Origin: Trebouxia sp. TZW2008
Taxonomy: Eukaryota > Chlorophyta > Trebouxiophyceae > Trebouxiales > Trebouxiaceae
Direction: 5' to 3'
DNA: 64,000 nucleotides
Assembly: GCA_002118135.1 (NCBI GenBank)
Contig: BDIU01000089.1
Coordinates: 124,001-188,000, forward strand
The translations under genes were made by a program, and so were the position numbers. Numbering within the stretch: the stretch's first letter is position 1; each line of letters starts with the position of its first letter. Positions 24,301-35,142 of the stretch are shown here, piece after piece. Under the pieces are notes generated by a model. That model saw nothing but the letters and a program-made list of their open reading frames with translations. It ran no database searches and was not told where the DNA came from.

Positions 24301-27300
24301 GCTGTGCAATGGCGACAAGTCAGACCTACCTCCAATGGATGCAGTCATGTGGGCCCCCATGACCCCTCCAAGGGCGGTGGTAGCCCCCAGGGCGGCCACT
24401 CCTGTGGCTGGGTCGCCGGTCGTCAGGAAGGCAGCCCCGGCAACAGCGTTGCCGGCCAGAAGACCAATGTTGATGGGGTTCTTGCCAGGCAGCGCCAAGG
24501 GTTTGCTGGCTAGAACGCCATGCAGCTTGCCAAACGCGACGGCAGAACCTGCAGACATGATGTGTGTCAAGAAGCTAGCTCCCACAACAGCAGTGCTAGC
24601 CAAACGACCAAGTTGCATGCAAGATGGTCAGTCAAATGAAGGGTGCTTGCTAGGCAGAGCCAAGGCTCAAAGGCAAAGTTGTCAACAGCCTGGTACAAAC
24701 AGGAATCCCCTTGAAGAGCCAGCGCCACCACACAAGATTGTGCAGAACAACAGAGATTCTGTCAGGGTCTGGTGTCCTGCACAAAGCTGACAGCCTACAG
24801 ACAAATGGATGACATCAAGCAGGGCAATGCTGCACTCAATCTTGAGCAGTCTCACAATTCCCACAACTATACTACTGCCCAAATCCATTCTTGCAAAAGA
24901 GCGTCATAATGTATCCTTGACCATGTGGCAAGACACAAGTTGTTGCCATTAGCAGTGTCAACAGCTCTTATCTGTCATGGTGAAAGCGCCGTCGAGGGCT
25001 GCTAAACGAGTAGCGATTAGGGTTACAGGGTTGGCAGCTGCCTGGGCTAGAGAGGTGGCCACCGCTGTGGTTCCAGCTCCTACCTGTCACAAGAACAGTG
25101 CAGTGCCAGCATGCTGAACAACAATTGTGTTATAAACACTCTGATCACAGCTTTTACCTGTAATGATGACGGTGCCAATGAGGGCTCCTAGGAAAGTGAG
25201 GGTAAGGGCTACTGGGTCAGCAGCCCCGTGGGCCATCTAGCTGGCCAGCACTGTGATTACAGCTCAGGCCTGTCATGGTGACAGTGCTGTGCCTGCATGC
25301 TGAGCAATGATTGTGCTATGATCAATGTAATTACTGCTCCTACCTGTCATGGTGACGGTGCCGATGAGGGCTCCCAGAAAGGTGGCAGTAAGGGCTACTG
25401 GGTCAGCGGCCCCATGGGCCATGTAGCTGGCTACAGAGGTGGCCACCGCTGCCAGACCCACTAGAGAATGGAAGCCAGCCACCATCTGAGGCAGGTCTGT
25501 GATGTTCATGCTGCGGGCCAGGGCTGCACCCACTGCCCCTCCAGCACCCATCGCCCCTGCACAGAAACAGGTCAAGAAATTGGGTTCAGACGTTGCACAG
25601 AAGTGGCCACTGTTGCCAGACCCAATAGGAAATGAGAACCAGCCACCAATTGAGGCAGGTCTGTGATGTTCGTGCTGCAAGCCAAGGCTGCACCAATACA
25701 ACCCGTTGCCCCTGCACACAAACAGGTCCTGTGTTAAGTTCAGATGCTGCACAGCTTGGGCTTTTATGATACCTGAACCATTGTCAGCATATCAGACAGA
25801 TACATGTGTCTATGCTGCGTGGATGTTTGTTCTTTGTGTCACTGATTGACCCTGCACAGCCATAAGCCTTGACTTCTACATGGTGCTGTGCCGTTTTCAC
25901 CTCAGCGGTCCTGAGTGAGCCTGTCAAACATGGCAAGCCGAGCAGATGCATACACAAAATAGCTGCCACGCCTATGACAATCTGATGTGAGTGTTGACTT
26001 GCAGCAGTGTCATCAGGCAGCCAATAGACACAGTCTTGGTGTTGCCTCAGCATGAAACGCATGTAGCCATGATGCAAGGATCACAGCTATCCAGTGTGCG
26101 CTTGAAGCCGAAGCAGCCCAAACAGCTGATACTTTGAGAAGGTGCCTCAATTTGATATTGTCAGTGCAACATCTTTTTACTGCATGGCGTTGTTACAACT
26201 CACCAGAGCACCAATTTGTTTGTAGTTCTGCAAAAGGTGTTACAGGTGTGACATCACTGTGTTCAGAGGTGACTCACCCAGGATCTGTCCGTACAGTGGT
26301 GCGTCACCGCCAATGGCGCCAAGGGTGGCTGCAATGCCCCCTCCCACGCCCATCAGCCCTAGGGCATTCCCCACTCTGGCTGTCTTCTGGTTGGACAGGC
26401 ACGCAATAGCCCCAATGCACAGCCCAGATGAAGCCAGATACGCCATGTTTGTCATTTCAGGATAGCCTGCAAAGTCAAGTCACAAGTGTTGCTGTTGCTT
26501 CATTGGACAGGCACACTATTGCCACAATGCACAGCCTGGATGAAGCCAGCTATGCCATGTTTGTCATCTCAGGATAGTCTGCAAGCTCAAATGAAACATG
26601 TTGCTGCAGTGATACACACAGTCACAAGTCAGTGTATGCCAGCATAGCCAGTGAAGTCAAGTCACAAGCATGGCTGCTTCCTGATTAGACAGGCACGCTA
26701 TGACCCCATGTAAAGCCCAGATGAAGCCAGGCAGGCCACGTTCGTCATCTCCAGACAGCCTGCAAGATCATGTCATTCAAGATGCTGCAATGACGCATCA
26801 TCACATGCAATGCGAGTCTGGAATCTGCATTACAGCCGTGCCTGGAAGTCAGTGATGCTGTGATAACGGGGCTGAGCACTTCCGTTTCAGTATGGCAACA
26901 AGTCATACATGTACTGCACAAGCACCTGATGCTATCTGACTCAGTGCATAGACAGGAGATGTTGACATGAGGAAGGCACTTGTCCAATGGTAGTGTAAGC
27001 AAAAGGATGAGGAACACAGGTAAACCTTGCATTAATTGACCACTATTGTTGTTGAGCATGCTGCAGCCTGAGAAAGCTGCCAGGAGGAGCTGGCTATGTG
27101 CAAATGGAAACATTTGTTCACAGTTGATATCATGGGCTGCATGCAGCAGAGCACCAAACCAAGCGAATGCCACCGGCTCCATCTCATGCATCACCACACG
27201 AGTTGATGCAGAAGGAGCAGATTTTAAGATATGATCACAAGTGACGTTAAAGGCGCCATGCAGCAGACTACCAATCCAAGCCAATGTCACTGGTTTCATG

Positions 27301-30300
27301 TCATGCATCAACACACTGATCAATACAGACGGAGCAGTTTTCAGCACACGATCACAGCTGATGTCAAAGGCTCCTTGCAGCAGACTACCGATCCAAGCCC
27401 ATGTCACTGGTTTCATGTCATGCATCAACACACTGATCGATACAGAACGAGCAGTTGTAAAGACACAATCACAAGTGACGTTAAAGGCGCCATGCAGCAA
27501 AGCAACAATCCAAGCCAATGTCACTGGATTCATGTCATGTATCAACATACTGAAAAATACAGAAGGAGCTGATGCATCACCTGACAAGTGACCGGCAGCG
27601 TAGGATCCAACAAGAGCGGCTCCAGGAACGGCGTACAGGTAGTTGTACTCGGTTGGGTCAGTGGGTCGGCGGAACATGTTGAGCATGCGGGATGTGACTG
27701 TGAAGCCACCCCCAATGTTGATGGCTGAAGCCAGCACAGCTGTGGCAGCTAAGCCCTGTGCAGTCACACAGCATGGGTTGTTGACGGCACAGCTGTGGCA
27801 GCCAACTGAGCAGGTAATATCGAGCATGCACAATGTGGCTGTGAAGCCCACCCCAATGTTCATATTTAGAGCCAGCACAGCTGTGTCAGCCAGGCCCTGT
27901 GCCGTCATAAAGCATGAGAGGAGGTCGGCACAGCTGTGACGGCCAAGCCCTGTGCAGCCACAGAGGGTAAAGTGATGCCAGCATAGCTGTGGCAACCGTG
28001 GCCTGAACAGTCACAACCTGTGAGACCATGCTGGCACAGCTGTGGCAGCCCGGTGACGAGCAGGCGCAAGATTCAATCTGATGCAATCACAGCTGTGGCG
28101 GCCAGGTGGCCAGCTAGGACACAGAAGCATAAATCTTACCACAGCTGTGTCAAAGCCATGAGGCATTTGTGAGCGTGCCAGCGCAGCCATGCCAATCGGG
28201 GTTAAGGACAGCCTTGTCACAAGCAATTGTCACACAGGGCATCAGCTTTTAGGGGTGCAAATAATTTGCTCCTATTATGAGCAGTGGGTTGGTCGACTGT
28301 CAAGGAGTTTGCTGGAAGTGCTGCAAGGGCTCTAACCTGAGCAGTGGTGCTAGGCAGGTAGCCGCCACCCATGAGCAGCATCCCTCCCACAGCAGTCAAA
28401 CCAGAGATGGCATTGGTGACGGACATCAGGGGGCTGTGAAGGGCAGGGGTCACCCCCCACACCGTCTGGTACCCACACACACTCGCCAGGCCAAACTTAG
28501 TCACCATGGAGCTGAAGATAGGGCCGGGTGAAACAGCCCCAAGGGCCATGACGGCGCCCAGCCCTCCGGTGGTGACTAAGGCGTTGTTGAGGGTTGACTT
28601 GTACAGATCAACTGGACCGGCTGCCTCCTCCTTCTTCTTCTCCTTCTTGGGGGGCTGGGGTGGGGCCTGTGACAAACAGCCCAAAGGGGCTTGCTGAAAC
28701 TGCTTATATATTTGGGCAAGAGAGTGTCCAAAGACATTGACCAATGCCAAAGTATATATACTTGAATGGGATTGTAGCAATCAAATGCAGACGCTGCTTA
28801 CTGATTGTCTGGAGACACTGAACGTTGCACAATAGGTAAGTCTGTTGCTCGTCTTCCAGCAATATGACAAAGCAATTTTCATGATGTCTTCACCTCACAC
28901 AGTATCGGAGCAAACTAGCCTTGAAGCGTGCTGTGAACAGATTGATAACTTGTCCAGAATGCATGCTAGTAGCACACTTTGAAGTACAAATTACACACCT
29001 AGCACATGTGCTGGAACATGTGGTGATAATTATTATGATTACGCACAGATCGCTTGCAGCAACTGCAACTTTGGGAAACATCGTGAGCACATCTACAATC
29101 ACATGCAAGCAGCAGCAGCCCCATACAAGTCACCAGGCATACTAAACTCATACATACAAGATAATTGAGATCTGACACCGTCACTCACGTAATCCGCGTA
29201 CGATAGCACGAGTAATCAGGCCTGAGCTATGTGAAACAACAAAAGCGAGTGTAGTCAGGGCGAAGCAGGTCAGTACGTAGTGATGAGTAGCAGTGTCAGT
29301 ATCAGCAAACAGCACAGCGAACAACAATTGAGATCTGACTTAGCCTAGCATGCATATGAAGAAATGCACAAGGAAGCGTCGTTCTTGTACATAGATAGCA
29401 TGAAAGACAACAGGGCTTGTTTGCCTTGTATGCAGACAACGCGCAAAATGGCAGGGGTAGATTACCTTTAGAGGTGGCGCTGGCCACATCATTTCTCCAT
29501 TGTCCAGTATGAGTGCGCCGCGCACAGCGTCATCTTTGTGGTCAATGAAGAAATGCTCCTTGTGGCCGGTGAAAGGCCCCATGGACAGCAGGAACTTGGA
29601 GAGGTTGTTGCTGTACAGAGTGCTGGACTGTGTGGGCAGACGACTGGGCAAATCCGTGTAACCTACACAGATGACACCCTGCACAAACCCAAATTTTTGT
29701 ATGGGGGGAAGTACTTTTGCTGAGCATCTTTGACAGATCTGTGTGACACAAATGACTGCCTGTACCACACCATTATACTCTGTACCGGTGAACAAGGTGT
29801 ATTGATTTTGTTGCAGAGATTGTTGCTGTACACAGTGCTAGACTGTGTAAACAGCCCACATGGCAGATCTATGTAACCAACACAGATAACAACCTGCACC
29901 ACACCAGAACACTCTTTCTCATGAATTAGACATGTTACTCGTTGGGGGCATCTTGTCCATGAGTAAGATGAGGTAATACTATGTGGTGCCCTGTGATCTC
30001 AGCAGCTCAGTCTCTGCATTGCAGACGCAGATGAGGCAGACAGGTCTCTCCTTGCATCATGTGTCCTATGCTGATTAGACTTTGAAAGCCATACACAGTG
30101 ACTTCTCTTTGTGACGACTGGTCTGGATCCCAAGAAATCTGTCCTTACACCAAATTTTCCTTACTCAGAGGTGCCACAGCAGTCAGAATGCAGTCATCGG
30201 GTACCAACTGCACTGTCCTTACATTAAGAATGTCCTTAGATCCAGTGTCCCTACAAAGACAAGTTACTTTACATAGGCAAACTGTCAGTGTGCTGCTGTG

Positions 30301-33300
30301 CAGTCAGTGTGTTTGTGCATTGACCTAGACTGTGGTACACCGCATGTGACATTGTCTTGCCTTGACTGATTCTGCAATGCAATGCAATGTGCCAGGAAAG
30401 GCAGTTGCTGCTGTGAGCTTGCCCAAATACAAGCTGCTCTGTTGCACTGCTTCCATGGGCATGTCATGTCTCCTTACTGTGCATACCTTGTGGTTGGTCA
30501 CTTCAAGGGGCACACTGGTTTCAACATTGCCACCAGCCTTAGCAGCCAAGTCTCGCTATATCAGAGCCAGGCTTCACGCCCTCAATCATGTCCTTGGCGG
30601 CATGTCCATCATGTCATGTCATGCCATGCCATGTCATGTCACGTCACGTCACGTCAGGTCACATGTAAAGAGTGTACCTTGTGATTGGTGACTTCATTAG
30701 GCACCGTGGTTTCTACATTGCCACCAGCCTCGGCAGCCAAGTCCACTGTGACAGAGCCAGGCTTCATGCTCTCGATCATGTCCTTGGTGATCAGCACGGG
30801 CGCCTTCTTGCCTGGAATGAGGGCAGTGGTGATGATGATGTCCACATCCTTGGCCTGCTGCCTGAACAACGCCATCTGCACCACAAAGCACGTATTTGCT
30901 AGGACTTTTCCACACTCCCAAGCATCAGCAAAAATCGTATGATGCATGCTTGACTTACATGTTTCTGCATCCCAATCGGCAGAAGAAGATCACACAGGCA
31001 ACAAAGCAAAGCAGACTCAAAATCGACAATGGCCTAATTATGTTGTAGCCATTGAGGCAAGCTGTGCATATGTGCTGACCTCAGCATCCAAGAACTCTTT
31101 GGACATCTCCTTGGCGTAACCCCCTGACCCCTCACCACTCTCCTCCAACTCGACAGTCAGGAACTCAGCACCCAGACTCTTGGCCTGCTCTGCCACAGCA
31201 GCCCTGCAGGAAAGCATTTACGACAAGATATAAACCACACTGCTTGTATAGGGCAGGACTTGAACCTCAAAAGCTCTTGCGTGTGAGCATTGCAGACTGC
31301 TCTTGCAGATCTACACCTAGTTTCTATACAGATCACCTATCCGTGATCAACCACCAGCAGTGGCCAATGACTGATGAGCATGCACAGATCAGGAGAGATC
31401 GTACACATGACCCTTGTTGCAGAAGGGTGAGTCAGTGTGCAATTTCCAGACATTCTGCCATTCCCTGTTGGTGATGTCCCCTCGTACCCGTGTGAATACC
31501 AAAAAGGATATCTCTGTGACGTCTGCATCCTCTGCTAAGGAAAGAGTACCAAAATTGCAGACCTGGTATTGAAGACTCTGACCACAGCTCCCATGTATTT
31601 TGCAGTGTCCATGGCTGACAAATCAGCCACACCACCTCCAATGACCAGCACTTTAACTGGGTCATTCAGCAATCAACTTCAAGGCATATTGACGATGACC
31701 AGTCTGCTTCTTTGCAAGACATCAGGGACACTGCAGACCTGGTGTCAAAGCCCCTCACCACAGTGCACATATTCTGGGCAGTGCCAGTAGCTGACAGGTC
31801 CTCATGCTCAAGGTGGAGCACTCAGCATCTAAAACTCTCCGTATGACCATTCTGCTTCTCTAGACTATCGCATGAAGGCAGCAGACCTGGTGTCAAAGAC
31901 CCTGACCACAGCTCCCATATTCTTGGCAGTGCCAATGGCTGACAAACCAGCCACACCGCCGCCAATGACCAGCACTTTAGCTGGTGGCACACGCCCAGCT
32001 GCTGTGATCTGGCCCGTGAAGAAACGACCGAACTGGTTGGCTGCCTCCACAACTGCCCTGCAGCATTGATGTTACATGCTCAGTGCCACAGCCTGAGATG
32101 TCTTATATATGAGGGACGCCCAAACTGGTTGGCTGCGTCCACAACTGCCCTGCAAGACTCGATGCATGTTATTGAATGCAGAATTCTTGCTTGTTGTTAC
32201 AATGGCCCAAACTCGGTGGCTGCCTTCTCAATTGCTCTGCACCATTTGCAAGATGACAGTCATGATGGTCAGAAGACAAGAACGCTCGTCAATCATCGAT
32301 TTGCGATTGTTGTTGAGATACGTTTAGCAGTAGCTTTAGCAGTGGGTTGGTCCTTTGTCTTTTGCATCTATGATTTGTCCTGGCTGCAAATGCTAGTGAC
32401 ACGGTGGCAGCAAAGACCACATGCATCAGCTGCACAGATATGCAGGCAGCAGCACTGCAGCTGTAGATTGCTGACCTGTATCCCGCAATGTTGGCCATGG
32501 AACTCAGTGAGTCGTAGCTCTGCGCCCGACTGCAGGCAGACAGTCAAGTGCTCAGTCAAGCTGGAGGATGCTGCTTGGCAATTGGCAATGTAACTGCTGC
32601 CGCTGAAACACAAGTTAGGACAAGCCAATTGCATAGCACAGGACACTCCTGCTGGAAATCCACTGTTCGGTCAAGCTGCGGCATAAGTTTTGGCCACTGC
32701 TGTTCTGGATGCTGCCACTACGATACAACTGCAGGCTACAGGCTAAGTTCGCATTGCAGGGCTCAGAAATGCGACATGACAATGCGCAGTGAGCGAATCC
32801 AAAAGGGTGGAGTCTGTGCTTACAGAACCTAAAGTGGCAGCAAGCATGCGTGCAAGTGCTCACCTCAGGGTACGGGGGATGCAGTCCATCCCTGCAGGCC
32901 ACACAGCCAACATTCAGCTTGTAATTGTCCTAAAGCTTGGGTCCAAAGTCTTCTGAAAGTGTACACTGGACTTGAGTGCATGAAACACAATTGAGACACA
33001 AGTGCAGGCATTTTGCTTGTATATCGTTTAAAGGGCTGCAGAAATATGCAAAGTGGCAGCGACTTGCCTAGGACAGTCATGTGCTTCTTTGACAGAGCAT
33101 CAAGAAGGTCCTTGCTTCTCCCTGGGTACATATATGATACCAACCTGCAGCGTCAAAACCGCAATTTTGTCGTCCTAGCTTCAACCCTCAGATGGATGCC
33201 GCGATCTATCTGAGGCCTCTCAAACACGCCTAACGCCATAGACTTCTGCTTTTTTTCTCTTTTTGATCCTGCACATTCCTGCAAGGATGCTTTGGAGCAT

Positions 33301-34277
33301 CTCACATGCATACTTATGCATGCAGTGAGACTTGCAGATGCAGTTGCAAAAAGGGTGGTAAACCTGGCGCCATCTTTGAATTGACCAGCCTCTGGGTCAA
33401 TTTTGGGAGGCCGCACTTTCAGCACAATGTCTGACCCAAATGCGTCTTTGGTATCAACAATTTTAGCCCCAGAGGACTCATAGTCTTCATCCTGCAAGCA
33501 AGCAAGTTTGGTTGTGTAAGACAGCAGAAGCCAACACAGAAGTCTAACATGAGCGGCTGATGTGTTCAGCCCAGTTATGAACGTCATATTATGTCTTTCA
33601 GAGAACATGTGCTGTTTTGTGTCTCAAACACAAAAGCCAACACATGAGTCCAGTGTGAGCAGGAAATGTAAGAAAGGCAGATAGTAATGCCACGCAATGT
33701 CTGTCACACTGCAGGTGCCAAGACAACTTGCAAGGCAGCAGCGATATGCACTGTGCCATGCTGTCTTCATGCATGGCGATGGATTCCAGGCATCAAAGAA
33801 AGTGCCTAATTGAGCCTGCTGAGCCTGTCTAGCATGCAAGTTGAATGAATAAATGAAAGGAAGTGATGCTTACTGTGAACTTGGCGCCAGACCCTGCGCC
33901 CTTCTCAACGTGGATGCCTTTGAATCCTGCTTTGAGCAGAGACGACACTCCTGCTGGGCTCAATGCAACTCTTTTCTCTCCGTCGAATGTCTCCTTGGGT
34001 ACACCTGACAGACACAGCAGCCGAAATCCCTGGCTGCACGCTGGAGAGGGCAGGCTGTGACTGTTCGGTGGTGCTTGCGTGGGTGTCACATTGGCGTACC
34101 GACGATGAGTTCAGAGTAGGCGATCGGCTCTGATTTGCCGGATAGCCAGCGTCTCGAGAGCTGCTGTAGCGCGGTGCATGCCGCTCCTTGACCCGCAACC
34201 AAACGGAACGACTCGAGGCTCGATACAGAGGTAGTAGCTTGCGAGGCAAGGCGCAATGCCCGTATGCTGGAGAGCAT
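21352..34277 (-). CDS. NNT: Proton-translocating NAD(P)+ transhydrogenase (fused alpha-beta), mitochondrial
   Basis: Couples inward proton flow to hydride transfer from NADH to NADP+ in the inner mitochondrial membrane. Nineteen exons were placed, all phases agreeing: 34277-34100, 34004-33874, 33491-33364, 33144-33068, 32891-32864, 32529-32476, 32057-31887, 31203-31080, 30875-30678, 29678-29466, 28666-28337, 27755-27581, 26466-26278, 25556-25344, 24548-24330, 23623-23472, 22940-22702, 21996-21780, 21522-21352. The sum is 3207 nt, 1068 aa, near the usual eukaryotic length. The Arg/Ser-rich N-terminus (to RRWLSG) looks like a mitochondrial presequence. Domain I (NAD) has [16 protein letters not shown] and the dinucleotide motif [13 protein letters not shown]. 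Domain II membrane helices run from the [12 protein letters not shown] exon through TASIGG. Domain III (NADP) has [27 protein letters not shown] and [10 protein letters not shown]. Intron 4 is GC-AG; exon 5 is only 28 nt. Order is alpha then beta. Confidence 0.96.
22351..22400 (+). repeat. Four 12-base repeats
   Basis: The unit GTCAAATGGTRA is repeated about four times in transhydrogenase intron 17, the first copy with one mismatch. Confidence 0.85.
23680..23745 (-). repeat. Copy of the start of transhydrogenase exon 16
   Basis: Acceptor plus sequence for the ADMPVV..LNSYSG part of exon 16 (23623-23472), upstream of the real exon; degraded. Confidence 0.8.
24051..24280 (-). repeat. Two copies of the end of transhydrogenase exon 15
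   Basis: Two tandem copies, about 125 bases apart, of the last ~80 bases of exon 15 (sequence for [13 protein letters not shown]) with the GTAGGT-type donor, downstream of the intact exon at 24548-24330. Confidence 0.85.
24960..25230 (-). repeat. Two copies of the end of transhydrogenase exon 14
   Basis: Copies of the last 80-120 bases of exon 14 (sequence for [19 protein letters not shown]) with donor-like GTAGG or GTAAAA, downstream of the intact exon. One has the TAMAH region changed to a stop. Confidence 0.85.
25590..25720 (-). repeat. Copy of the start of transhydrogenase exon 14
   Basis: Upstream copy of the acceptor and the first ~120 bases of exon 14 (NITDLPQ and the following VAG..S are legible). 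Confidence 0.85.
26505..26765 (-). repeat. Two copies of the start of transhydrogenase exon 13
   Basis: Near 26510-26580 and 26690-26765 the acceptor and first ~75 bases of exon 13 ([12 protein letters not shown] region) recur with substitutions, both upstream of the functional exon. Confidence 0.85.
27130..27580 (-). repeat. ~122-bp tandem array just after exon 12 donor
   Basis: About four units of ~122 bases (anchor CACTGGTTTCATGTCATGCA on the + strand) fill the intron side of the exon 12 donor. The unit nearest the exon contains the functional splice donor. Units are 80-90% alike by eye. Confidence 0.85.
27790..28150 (-). repeat. Repeated copies of the start of transhydrogenase exon 12
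   Basis: The acceptor and first codons of exon 12 ([10 protein letters not shown]; + strand CACAGCTGTGGCAGC) recur about six times upstream of the functional copy. The closest, near 27840-27895, extends through NIGGGFT as NIGVGFT. Confidence 0.8.
29735..29910 (-). repeat. Copies of the start of transhydrogenase exon 10
   Basis: Near 29810-29905 a ~95-base copy still reads [23 protein letters not shown] shorter one lies at 29735-29770. Both lie upstream of the real exon 29678-29466. Confidence 0.85.
30480..30662 (-). repeat. Copy of the end of transhydrogenase exon 9, plus pentanucleotide repeat
   Basis: 30480-30600 matches the last ~120 bases of exon 9 ([17 protein letters not shown] plus GTATGC donor) but has an extra base that shifts frame after KPGS. 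Between it and the real donor lie about ten ATGTC/ACGTC units (30608-30660). Confidence 0.85.
31540..31800 (-). repeat. Copies of the end of transhydrogenase exon 7
   Basis: Two downstream copies of the exon 7 end. The longer (near 31555-31660) still reads [28 protein letters not shown]; the shorter lies at 31730-31800. The G-x-G motif is preserved but no acceptor precedes it. Confidence 0.85.
32130..32245 (-). repeat. Two copies of the start of transhydrogenase exon 7
   Basis: Acceptor plus the first ~30 coding bases ([15 protein letters not shown]) recur near 32125-32155 and 32205-32240, upstream of the functional exon 32057-31887. Confidence 0.75.
33150..33270 (+). mobile_element. Short retroelement sharing the LINE 3' tail
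   Basis: About 55 bases match the end of the 18690-21000 LINE: GRYCTATCYGAGGCYTCTC, then AAACACGCCTAACG and a pyrimidine-rich tail. Upstream sequence differs, so it is either a SINE mobilised by the same LINE or the end of a related LINE. It lies antisense in transhydrogenase intron 3 (33145-33363) and makes up over half of it; its left end reaches the acceptor of exon 4. Confidence 0.75.
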
Positions 34278-34480
34278 CGTAGCTCAAGACCTTTCAAGCT
34301 AAGCGCAGCATGCTTATAGGCGCTAAACGTTTTCTTGCGCGACACACAAGCTGACGCTGATCAGCAGCTCAAAGTGCGCTCAAGCGCTGCCGGCCGGGGA
34401 ACATGTCGAGCTTCGCCGCGCTTTGCGATGAAGACTAAATACCCCGTCAGGCTTGCGCCGCAACGTCGTTCCGGGACGGA
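34278..34480 (-). promoter_or_regulatory. Probable transhydrogenase promoter, CpG-rich
   Basis: The 200 bases upstream of the start codon are markedly richer in CG dinucleotides (GCCGGCCGGGG, CTTCGCCGCGC) than surrounding DNA. No TATA box is clear. The remainder to 35142 (34480-35142) holds no recognisable gene and includes the 3' flank of the transporter gene. Confidence 0.45.
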
Positions 34481-35142
34481 GCTCTAGCTCTTGTGCAAGC
34501 TGCTGCGTTTCGGAGCGACCTGATCGTAACCCATAGCCAGCTCAGCATGGATAATTGTCACAGCGAGAGCCAAGATGCAAGATTGCTTGCTGTGTTGCAG
34601 CTGCATATGAAAGGTATAAGACTTTTTTGGATTAAGGATGCCAAGTTGATTGCAGTGCACGATTGTCGTTGCTTGAAATCAGCAAGTGTACATGTCTGTC
34701 CATGATCAAGGAGAGCACATCTTCTGATTACATACATGTGTTGTGGCGGTAAATTAGTCATGTGCATATATACGCTTCAGTGACTTCTGTCAGTCGTGAC
34801 TCGTCCTCAACACTTTGTGAGAGCTGAGAAGAGGATTGGGCATTGCATCAACTTCAATCAAGCAAATTATGCTGGGTTTCACAAAGCATGAATGCCGGAG
34901 TCGCTTGACAGATTGCGACCATGGTCGTCTTTCAAAAGACTGCAGCTGCTGATATCCATCCCATTCGGACCAACACAAGCGTCAAGTGTATGTCAGCATC
35001 TCGTAAACTCAATCATGACCATGACCACAAACGGGCTATGGCTAGCTACCATGCACAAGTCATGATCATGCCTGCGCGTCATCCTCTGATTGCTCGACCG
35101 TAGATGGCTTTTGACATTGCTGTCACTATGCCTGCTTGCCCT

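Noticed and set aside
27231..27591. Plus-strand open frames of 113-116 codons with internal repeats
   Set aside because: They arise from the ~122-bp intron array, whose length permits overlapping open frames. No codon bias or start context supports them.
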